A stretch of DNA of 64,000 bases from Rugalucina vietnamica (Eukaryota > Mollusca > Bivalvia > Lucinida > Lucinidae), in assembly GCA_964017185.1 (NCBI GenBank), contig OZ024871.1, forward strand, positions 23,846,488-23,910,487. The letters run 5' to 3'. The notes beneath the pieces are model-generated. The model made no database searches. It was not told the DNA's origin and saw nothing but the letters and a program-made list of their open reading frames with translations. Position 1 is the first letter of the stretch. Each line of letters starts with the position of its first letter. Positions 30,519-42,500 of the stretch are shown here, piece after piece. Both the position numbers and the translations under genes were made by a program.

Positions 30519-33500
30519 ATGGCCGCGGAAGAGAACATGTGTAAAGAAGAAACTAATGTTTCGTCTTCTGGTGCCGATGTTCCACCAGTTACAGATATAT
30601 TTACAGTAGAAAGTAATGGAAAAACGATTATGTTATTCATTTGTTGAATTGGACACAATTCCATCCATAGTTTTATGAATAAATCAAGAAAATGCATTTC
30701 ATTTTTTTTATAAACAGCTGTCATGCATCTCTTTATTTCTCCTTCTAAATTTTATAATGCAATACAATATTTGTTATGTTTAGTGTTCTGTATTGGTTGA
30801 CGTTAGGACCAATTCTGGTACTTTACACGGGTATGCACATTTATTGGCTAGTTACATACAAATGGACAGCTGTTTTAAAGCTGTTGACTGTGCGTATGTG
30901 GTCATCTGATAGCTCCAATTAGCACAGATACTTGGGGTTACTGTTTCGACTTTTTTCAAAAGCTCATACTTGTACTTTTTTTCAAAACTTATAATAGGGC
31001 ATGTCGGCAAGGTACTCTTCCATGAAAATCGGTCACCTTTCCCGCTATTTTCTTCATTCGGTGGAGGTGATAATAACATCATAGTATGACCAAAATATTA
31101 CGCATTCCTTACCTGGGAATAAATTATATCCGGAAGTCTAATAGAATATGCAATGTTTTGCTGAAAAAAATTCATTTTCATTCTAAATTTTGGGCTCAAA
31201 ATTTGGTAAGGCATAGCAATAAACACCGAGTAATGTACCTCCACCGAATGAACAAACTTACCTGTATGACGTCATCCCAGCATGCCCTTTTATATTTTTT
31301 GTTATCTTTTTGAGCTTGTCTGCAATAGTCGTGACCTTGCAAAATTAGAAAAAAATGTCTGGAATCTATAGAAAGCAATCGAAATACTGATATATATGCC
31401 ATCCTGAATGTAGAGAAAAAACACAAGATAAACAACTTCGCTTTTCCAAATTCTGGACCGTCACTTTGAAAAGACAAACTGATTCACTAATCCATAACTT
31501 ACAAGAATCTTATATATATCAGCATGTCCGGGAATCATTACGCTTCAAACGGATGCAGAAAGCATTTAAATATTCCCTTGCATACCCAAAAAAATAGGCT
31601 GTTTAACAACGATTCTCATCGCTACCGCACTGAAGCGGAATGATTCCCGGACATGCTGATATATATAAGATTCTTTTAAGTTACGGATTAGTGAATCAGT
31701 TTGTCTTTTCAAAGTGACGGTCCAGAATTTGGAAAAGCGAAGTTGTTTATCTTGTGTTTTTTCTTTACATTAGTGAATGCTTATCAGTATTTCTAATGCT
31801 TTTTACATATTCTAGACATGTTTTTCTAATTGTATAAGGTCAGGAATAATGCAGAAAAGCTAAATGAAGAAGAAAAAAATATAAGTATAAGTTTTTTTAA
31901 GAAAGTACAAGTATTAGCTTTTTGCAAAATCTAAACAGTAACCCCAAGTATCTGTGCCAATTAGCGCACACCCAGGCCATTTTCAAATCACAACTACTTA
32001 AAAAGTAAAGAGTATAATCCTTGCATAGTTTATTGTCGCACCCCCATGACCGACTTAATCCCATTTACCTGTTAAGTTTACGGAACAAGGAACCAATGTG
32101 ACCTTTGCCACGACATAATTACAAAATGGGATTATACGATAATTATTTAAATAAATTTCCGATTAGTTTTAGTTTTGTAACAATGTGTTACCCTCTCAAA
32201 ATTGATACTATTTTATTATAAATAAATAAATGAATAAATAAACCTAGTTATGACAAAAACAAAAAGTAAAGCAAAACATGACAATAAAAAAAAAAAAACT
32301 TCAAAATTCAATAAATAGCAAATAAAATTATAATCTGTTCAAATTTTAGTGTTTATTATTAATTCAGTACCTATTTACCTAAGCCCAATAGATCTAAAAT
32401 GACTGGTCCAACAGGTTTATCTGGTGCAAGGATTACCTGGTCCAAGGAATACCCTAAATGGTCCATCTGATATTTACTTGGACTGGTCCAAGTCCAGCGG
32501 TCCAAGTGGATTTGGTCCAAGGAGTACACCTACCCTCCGTTCCCAGATATCCTGGTTTCAATCATTAGCTGCAGTATGATTCGTTGTGGGCTTGAGCAAG
32601 TAAAAATTGCTGGAAATTCGCAATAAGAAATTTAAACAAATTATTTTCTGTTTTACCTTTTTCAGTTTTACACATTATAAAAGAAGCTCAGCAACAGCAT
32701 GGTCTCAGACATGGAGATTACCAGAGATACAGGTAAGGCACCATAGTAATTCTTTGTCAGTAGGTAGGGGACCAAAGGTTGTCAGTAGGTAAGGGACCAA
32801 AGGTTCTTTTTCACCACATAAGGAAATACATAAGTATTACGGAGCAAATGTGGTTACATGTTGATTGTTCAAAACTATTCCACCTAAAGTAAAAGGTTTC
32901 TTTAAATGTCAGTTAAATTACAATAATTCCAACTTCACTAATTTCCTACATTTTGATTGGTTGTTTGAAAGGTTTTATACTTCGATAAAAGCAATGCGTA
33001 AGGATACTCTGTTTTCACCTAAAAAACAGCGCGATGTTACGTGATTACGTGACGTTTCTTCGAAGAAACGTTGACGTCACCAAATCTAAACGTCATAAAA
33101 ACAATGGATGAACGCGTTTTGAAGGCGTCAAAATGAATATTTGGAATTTTCATTAACATGGGCGCTTTTTCTCTTAACAGAACATCGTACGGTAAGTGTT
33201 TTAATCTTCTTGTTGTGTTTTGAAATTTGACGCTTGAATTTCTAATGTTCCGAGCCCCTGTTCAAAGTCGACATGTCTTTCTATCGGTTCAGACGGCGAT
33301 GTTTTCTCCCAAAAGAACAATTATAAATGAAGGTTAGATGTTGTAAAGCTCCCGCTTTTACAGCCTGCCCATAGCAAGCCAGTTATAGCTTCTATTAATT
33401 GTGAAATGTAAGTTCTATGCTTTGGAGAATTTTCAAAATGGCTGCCTCATGAAGATCCGTTTTGCTCTATTTTCCTTCCGCTGGCTATAAGAATTTAAAT

Positions 33501-36500
33501 CAATGTAGACAAATGCAGTGTTATGAGACAAAGTTGGAATTATAACTATAAGGAATGAATTATTATTTTTGTTGATTTTATCGATGTGTAAACTCAGGCG
33601 AATCACTCACAAACTTTTTCATAAAGCCCCTTCGGGCTTTATTTAGTTTGTTAGTGATTCGCCTGAGTTTACACATCGATAAAATCAACAAAAATAAAAT
33701 TCATTCCTATAGTAAAATTTTAGAAAGTTTTCTGAAATGTTGAAAAGATGAAGTGCTTAATACAGTCATCCTCAAGATTGAGAAAAAAGCACTCAGACTC
33801 AGATAAAAGGGATGGCTGTCAAAAATTCTCTTGCTACCTCAACTAAGATTTAGGCAACACCTTTCCTGTGCACTGTCTAGGAATGACATGAGAAATCCTT
33901 AACTTTAACAGTGCACAATTTTTTTCCAAGAATTCAGGATCCACTCATTCTGTTTTAATTTCCTGTAACAGGGGCTACTGCTCAAGGCGCATCAAGAGAA
34001 TCAGGAAATCCTTACACTTTCCTCAGGGAGACAAGAGACGTGTCAACCCGAAGAAAATCAACATTGAAACCATCAAGGATGTCAGGTATTGTAAAATTAC
34101 AGTTAGGTAAATGAAGATACACATAAATGGAAGGTAAAGAGCCTTTTGGAATTGAGATAAATATTAACGATTGTTGTTTCTGCCTAAATTCAATTCAGTC
34201 AAATTTTCCTATTGTGGTTACTGTCTTGACTGGTTCAAGCTTAGCCCATTTTGACAAATGGATTTTCCCATCATTATAACTTGGGTAAGTCCACTTTCAC
34301 TTATAGAGCACACCGTGTCCAATCGGAACGCCGGAAGAGCGGTCGAAACGCCGGATCGGCGTTGTTTTAACACCGGATTGCGGTAGTTTCCGTTGGATTC
34401 GTCGCCATTTTTGGAGGAAACTAATTGGAACAGGTAACAAAAGCGTTTGCCATAATTATTAAAAGGGTTAATGTGAACGTAAGCACTAGCCTATTCGGAT
34501 CTACATACATGCCTTTAACCGCCGATTGTTCTGCTGATGTATAAGCTCCGCTAGGATCTGCATACATTCAAGGAGATTTTTGTTTTGCATGTTCGGCCAT
34601 ACGCTAAAATAGTTTTCGCCCCAAAATGTTTCGTACTTTTGTCATTTTCTTGAAAGTATTGACAGACTGCTGGTTGATTTTGCATTTGTACATGAGAATA
34701 TATTATAAGAAGTCGATTGTTAGCGTTTTCTTGCCCTTAGAAACAAAGGTTTCGATAAAATAGCATACAATCAAAGTAACGCCGGATAATACGGCAACCT
34801 AAGCTTTCAAACTTTGTAAGTATTTGTATAGAGATGATGTAATTTAAGGTCTAGTACGCAACAGTACGTAAACGGAATGCGTACTTTTTGTGCAGCCTTA
34901 GTTTTTGGAGTGAGGAACGTCATGATTTTGCCGAACTTGCTTTGTGACACGTTTAGAATTTAGTTCAGTGTTCAATTGCCATCAATGAAGAGGGGTGACT
35001 TTTGACTTGCTTGATAATTTCAATTGTTACAAAGCTACACTTTATTTTTCAAAAGGAAATGTTATTTGGTGGTCACTGTTTGACCTGAGCTCATATTTAG
35101 GCGGGTATTCCAGAATGCATCGTGTCCAGTCGGCAATAATAGGTGACCTCGCGTCTTGTTCTTTTAAAATAGCCGGGAAAATCCAGGCTCTTTGAAATCA
35201 AAATCTATTATAAAGACACTAACCTCTTTCTCATTCCAGCGCACTGTCTTTTAAAAATCACATCACATACCAACTTAAGTAACGAATACTAATACAATAT
35301 GATGCCAGTGTCGAGACCGTAGCAACGCATCACAAACTGTCTCTTCTAATCAATCATCTTAACAATGTTTTAATCATTTGACCCCGTTTAGACACGTGTC
35401 TTTGAATTAGACATCCCTTGTGTAAAGTTTAGAAATTGCTGTATATTAACATGTATCTGGCTATCATCACCGGTTTATAAAGCGTCACTGATGTGGGTTC
35501 AGTACCTGAAATTGCGCATTATGGCCTACATTACATCCCTTGGACAATTTTCACTGCTTCCAAAGGATCAGACTTTAATATTTTATCTGCTGCAATTCTA
35601 CATAATGTCAAACCGAATGACCTTCGGATATCGTGTCCGTTAGGGATCGGTGTCAGGCAGGTCTTTTCTCGGCCGACAACGATCTTCATGGAGGTCGTTG
35701 TCCCCACTCCCCGTGTTTATACACTTGTACTTTTGAGATATGTCAGTGTCCCATTACTCATTACCAATTTTAATACTGTTGAACATTGTTAGAATGTACA
35801 TTTATGATACAACTGGGCTTATTAACGTTATTCATTTTCATGCTAGTAATGTTACGGTGCGCTATAAATAGATATGCAAATTTCAAACTCGAAACTTTAT
35901 GAAGTTAGTAAGTGTCGCATATACAGGACAGTGAACCACCTTTGTGGATGAGCATGCTTTTCCACTAACGGTGTTTGCTGTGGCTTGGTTTGGCTTACGT
36001 TACATTTGGTGGCAGCGGTGGGATAATGACCACTGCCTCATGTAGTTCCCAGGCCAAGACCCCGGACGAATCTTCTCAGAGGGTGAAGTAATGTAACGGT
36101 GTGCTATAAATAGATATACAAATTTCAAACTTGAAACTTTGTGGAGCGAGTAAGTGTAGATTATATAGCGCAGTAAACCACCCATGATGGTTGAGCATGC
36201 TCTTCCACCGACGGATTTGCTTAGGTTTTGTTCGGCTTTACGTTACAGTAACAAGAGATGGAGAAAGAAATCAATCTTCATGGTTCTAAACTGGAGGCTT
36301 GTGTCTTGCAATAATAAATCAGTACATTTTCAGTAGAATAAATATGATAAAACACCAACCTCACTTTACTTGGTTGTGTAGAACAATGTCATCAGGACAT
36401 TGAGTTGAGTCGATTAAAAGCTCCTAATGACTGGAACTAAATGAATTATTTGATTGCGTTTTACCCGTTTAAACGTGTACAACCTTGCATATTTGGAGAA

Positions 36501-39500
36501 GTATGCCGTCTTATCCGGCGTTATTTTAAATTCTACAAAATTTGTTTCAACACTTGATTCCAATTAAAAATGGCTTTAAAGCATACAGTTTCGTTAAATA
36601 ATACATATACTTGCACCAATTGGTGACGACTTTAACGAATATGGCAAACTATTTAGGCATTAATTCGTTTTGGCGTATGGCCGTACCTGCAGATCAATAA
36701 TTACCTTGAATGTTTGCGAAACTCAACAAAGCTTATGCATCAAAAGAAGTCTCGGCGATTACATACATGTATGTAGATCCGAATAGGCTAGGTCTGATTT
36801 TGATACAAACTCTCTTTGTGCAGTTTATAAATGCGTTTTTGAAGCTACCCACCGAAAAATACCGCAATCCGGCGTCAAAAATAACACAAATCCGGAGTTA
36901 CGACCTCTTTTCCGGCGTTCCGATTGGACGTGGTGGAGCAGGAGTGTTTTTTAAATTTAATTCAATTCTCTAAGCAAACAGAATAGCCGCAGATGGGACG
37001 CCGCGTTCTGCGGTGTGCCGCGTTCTGCGGTGACCGTGTCACATCTGGGGCTATACTGTTTGCCTATGTCCCATAAGAAGGACACCAGGCTTATATGAGT
37101 TAAATATAAAACATGGTAGCAAATTTGAATCATAACATTGTCAAATAAGGGGGGTCTTTTTCATGTTTCTCAGTAGTATGAAGTTAACTGTGTACTGGTA
37201 ATTTTGTTAAGACAAGACAGAAGTTCTTAAATTGCAGCTCATTTTTGTTAATACAGATATTTGCACCTACCCCTGTTTTGCGCTGAGAGGACCTGGGCAT
37301 ATGCTATGCAACTGAAGTCAGAAGCCAACACCGAACCAAGAAAAAGATTCCACATGCTTGCTCGTCTTAAGAAGGCTCTGCTGTATGCCGAGGAGCTCTA
37401 CTCGCTGTGCGAGAATGAAAAATGTGATGCTCGGACAAAGTTGGAAGGCCAGGTATTGTACTAATTGTTTTGTTGTGTGACAGTGCAATGAAAAGTGCTT
37501 AAATTATGTATTACAATCAAGTCTTACACAAACAGGTAGATGCTGTAAAGTTTGGAGTTGAAGAAATGTGGTGTATGGATATACAAAAACAAAGGTTGGG
37601 TTGAGGTGCACTGAGTTTGCAGCTGCCAATTCAAAATGCATGTGCAAAAGAAGGTTTTCTCTCGGGGTGTAAATCTTGAATGGAATTCTCTCTTTCATAT
37701 GCCACACTGTTTACTCAAAAAGAATATACAGTACAGGAAAGGATAGCTCTAATAAAAAACTTGAAATTTGACTATTTTGATGGATTTATCTTTTCGTGGA
37801 GGTTGGTTCTTGACAACATTTGATATTTCCTGGATCATACTACTGTCTAAACACCATCTTCCAGAAACTGCATTTTTCAAAATCTCACTTTTCTGAAAAC
37901 CCTAAGAAAAATATGACCATGTCACCATTTTGCATTTCATAAGTCCTAAAAAATGCCACAAAAATTTTGAAAATTGGTTATTAAAAAGAAATTTTATGCC
38001 AGAAAGTAATTTTGGATAGGGCTTTTTACATTGTAAATGTCAGCAAGGGAAGTAACTATTTTCCCTGAAAAATCTAAATTGATTATTTTTCATTTAAAAT
38101 GCACCAAACCAAAACAAAATTGTATGGTATGCATAGCAGAGCACCAAACTCTTAAAATTATTCCACAGATTTGCTTGATTTTCAATTTTCAGGTGTATGT
38201 ATTACCTCCCTTGCACATGCAAAAGGCCTATTCAAAATAATTTTTGGGCATAATTATTATACTAGTGAACCGATTTTCAAAATTTTTACAGCACATTTTA
38301 CGACTCTTAGGTTGCAAAAAGATGACATAGTCATATTTTTCTTGTTGTGTTTCCCAAAGATTTTGAAAAATGCAGTTTCTGAAAGATGGTGTTGAGACAG
38401 TAGCTTCTCTGATATAGTTGCCCATAGAGGACATTTTATTAAGCCTTGTTATAGTGCTGTTTAATTGTTTGCAGGCCTACAGAGCATACATGCGAGGTAG
38501 TGTTGAGTTTGAATTGGAGAGCTGGAAGTCGGCCATAGAAAGCTACAGCAGTGTCAAGTTAGTAAATGTACTAATATTTTCCTAAAAGGCAAAAAAATGT
38601 ATAAAAAAATGTGACCCAGATCACACTGCTTTTGGAAAAGAGGTGTAATATGAACAGATAAGCGTCAATTGAGCCGTGACATGAGAAATCCAGTCTTCAG
38701 GGTTTCCGACCAGGTCTGACACAAACCAACATGTACATTCACAGAAGCAGGCTAGAAGCTTGAAATTTCGCATTTAAGAAGAAGACAAATTGTACTATCC
38801 GTGCAGCGAAAACAAAGGCGCTGGTCAGCTTTGCAGTTACTGCGAAGCTGATCTGCGGCTTTGTTTTCGCATAGGCAAAAATCCGGTTTTCTCATGACGT
38901 GGCTCAAATTATAATGTAGTTTTTCAGTGTGATAGACAGAAATGTTGAAGATCCAGATCAGTCTGTATTGAGGGAATAGTCAGGATCTATACTGTTTGCC
39001 ATTTAGAAAGAAATATTGTGCTGATAGAACTAGAAAGTTATCGGCAGGTGCACTTTTGTACTGAGAAGGACTTCGGGAATACAGTCGAGCAATGGGATCA
39101 ATGCATGACTAATAAAAAACAACAATTTTATGAAACGGTTGAATCAATGTTTCCTTCAGGACCATCTATGAGAACCTTGCCAAAGCTTTCACAGAGGACC
39201 AACAAGCCTTGTACCTTCAGCGGGTAGGAGAAGTAGAACCTAACATAAGATACTGTGCCTATAACATTGGGGATGAATCAGCCATACAGGACTTGATGCA
39301 GATGAGGAGAGAACGGGGTGGGGAGATGTCGTCAGAACTCGATGTAAGCTTTTTCTATGAAAATTGTGGTTTATAAATGGACATGACATTAATGATTATT
39401 CATATCCATTCTTGCTATTAAGTCATGCTGGCTGTATCGTTGCAGTTAAATTTTGTAAAAGCAGTGTGAGATATTATCCCATATTTTGCACTTATCAGTG

Positions 39501-42500
39501 TATAAGTTTTAACGGATAAACTTTTCACAAGTTAACTAACATTTTCAGAGATAAATATGAATAAGTGTCTACTATGCGTAAGAAATCATTGTATCAAGTC
39601 ACTTATTCCCTGTTACTATTGCAAAAGAAACATACATGCATATAAAAAGCTATTTTCTTCAATGCCTTATGATATGCCTAATTGTAACTTAATGCATATG
39701 ATATATTCATTTTTAGGCCAATTAGGTATTCAAATTATCTGTTGATACATATTGTACAAAGTCACTTTACAAATTCTTTGACAGGTACTGCTCTCTCAAA
39801 CCAGAGAAAAGCAGGCAGCAACACTGTCTGACGTTACATGGCGTGGTCGTACAGTCCCGGTAAAGAATGAACCCGTACGTCTGTTCCTGCTCAATCTACA
39901 AGAGAGTTCTAAAGAGGTTGAGATGTCGGAGGGCATAGATAACAAGATATCTATCTATGAGAGTGTACTGAAACAGTGTATAGATGCTCAGCAAGTGCTT
40001 AGAGATAGCTTGCAGGATGATCAGGTACTTAGTCAAGTATTTGGATGTAATAAAAATGTAATAAAACTTCTTAGGCTTTAACGGCATAAGTTAATTGCAA
40101 GTTGTGGAAAAAAATGACAAATATGGACAACCAGATCAGAGTGCTCAATTTCCTAGGATTCATCTGTCACTGTGTTTGCTCATGAGTTTTCGTCTGAAAA
40201 CCTTGTGAACAAATACTGCATATTGTTTAGACTGCTCCACAGCGCATGTGTCGGATTTTAAGATCCAATGACACAAGCGGACAGCTGTTCTCTCTGTATC
40301 CAAGGATTCGTGGATGTACTTTTATGCAGTCAGAGTGCATTGACTGTCTCATGAACATAAACAATTTTCTATTGGCTGAAACCATGGCAACAAAGAATAA
40401 ACACGTTGGTGGCTGGCTGGCATGTGATTGATAATGAACTTGCCAGAAAAGCAGGCTACATATTGTTAAGATCCAGTCTGAGATTGGTCAGTAGTGTTTG
40501 GTAAGGCTTTTCATACAAAAAAACATGAAAATTAAAATAGCAGATATTGAAAGATTTAAATTACAAAGTAAAAATGGAGAAAAGTATGTAAATGTACAAA
40601 AATTATGCTGTAAATGAAACACTCATGCAATTTTTCAGAATTTCAAGACAGCACAGCGTGGCCAGCAGATTGAAGGCAAAATCTCGAACCAGCATTATCT
40701 TCATAGTTACCTCACGTATATCAAATTGAGTAAAACTATCGAGAGAAACCTTTTGTTGATAGCCAACTTGAAGAATTATCTCCCTGGAGGGCAAGTGGCG
40801 GAAGGGCGGAAGATTACGAAACCTCAGGATTTAGTTAGACTTTATGATATAATTATACAGGTAGGTGTCTTATGAATTTGTTCAATTTCTTTTAATTTAA
40901 GCTTTGTGTTTGGCTTTAAACTTTGTGTAAAATTATTGGAATTTCCATTTTAAAACCTGATTTTGCTTTTTTGATGTGGAAGAAAGCTTCTGCACATATT
41001 GTTTTGATCCTGTGTGTCATTCTACCTTCAAGCTGTGCTGCACATGCCCAAACCACATGTTAAATCAATGTATACTGTTAAGTTAGGTTTAATGACTCAC
41101 CAATAACTGAGATCATACATAGACAGGACCTGGCTTTAACATCACATCCAAAAGACAGAAGAAGCCTAGTATCAATGCCTTTCCCAGGGCCCAGTTGTTC
41201 AAAACTAACGACGTCGTTAGTTAACGTTTCGTTAAAATTTCAAACATTAATATTACAAATACACTGTTATTTTTTGTTGAAAAAATGTGAGAATCCTTTG
41301 CACTGCAAAGGATTCTCACATTTTTTCAACAAAAAATAACAGTGTATTTGTTACTTTAGCTGATATTTGCTTAACAAATTTATGTCTTAACGATATCGTT
41401 AAGCTAACGATGCTTTGAACAACTGGGTCCAGGTTTATTAGAGAGGTAGCTGTTACCACAAAATATACAGTGGCATACATAAATACTGTGTGTTGGACCA
41501 ACACTACACCACATTGACATACTTTGTGATTGACTGGTTTCAGAATCTAGGTGAAATACCCAGTCTGCCAGGTTTAGAAGAGGACCAGTCACTAGATGAT
41601 GAAATGAGTACAAGAATTCTAGGATATAAAGCTTTTAGGTAGGTGCAAAAAGGTCAAATAAACCAGTTGTTTAAAATAAATGACATTGGTAAGTTTTGAT
41701 AAAAAATCACATTTACACAAGAGTATTTGAGAAAGAAGTCAGCATATACTTTACACACATTTAATTTACCAGCATATACTTTACATACATTTGATTGACT
41801 TGAAGTGATTGTTTGTTTCAAGGCCACAGTGCTAAGAACTTCAAGCAATTTTTGAACTTCCATCGGTGTGAAAAGTTTTAATACTTTAGAATAGCAGGCA
41901 TATAAATGATACTTTATATCATGCACAAATGATTTAACAAACATCTAGATAGTCTATTATCACTTAGTCCAGTTTCCTGTGGTAATTGATGATTTTATAT
42001 ATGAGCCGCCTCGTGGGAAAACCAACAATCTGCATAGGCGAAAACAAAGACGCAGATCAGCTTCGCGGTAACCGCGAAGCTGATCAGCGCCTTTGTTTTC
42101 GCTACTCGGATAGTACAATTCCTCTTCTACTTAAATCCGAAATTTCAAGCTTCTAGCTCTTTTCTGTGCTTGTACAGCTCGGTTTGTGTCTGACCTGTTC
42201 GGAAACCACATTGTTGGTTTTCCCACGAGGCAGCTCATATGTCAGTATTCTGTTCCCAGGTGTTACTATATAGCTCAGTCATATGAGGTTTCTAAGAAGT
42301 GGAAGGAGTCTATAGGTCTCTATGATAGAGTGTTAGACTACTGTAATAAAGCTTTAGATGGTTTTAAACAACTACCGCAAGGCCAGGGTTATGTTTTCAA
42401 GGTAGGTCTTCTCTAAAAGTGTTTGAAGAAATGCTCTGTATTTGATTTGAAATACGATGTTATTGAAGTCTAATGTGACATTTGAGCCACCTCGTGGGAA

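Larger units (their letters stand above)
34311..36935. mobile_element. 2.6 kb long-TIR DNA element in SRP68 intron 3
   Basis: The ends start CACCGTGTCCAATCGGAACG (left) and CACCACGTCCAATCGGAACG (right, in inverse), with GAGCA on both sides (34306-34310 and 36936-36940). Inverse similarity persists for about 500 bp per side, e.g. AGCCTATTCGGATCTACATA and CGGCCATACGC. The centre contains a miniature LTR element and other repeats; no transposase frame is seen. The superfamily is not assigned. Confidence 0.78.

Noticed and set aside
34995-35195. 66-codon plus-strand frame in SRP68 intron 3
   Set aside because: It lies inside the long-TIR element, without homologues I recognise and without intact neighbours.
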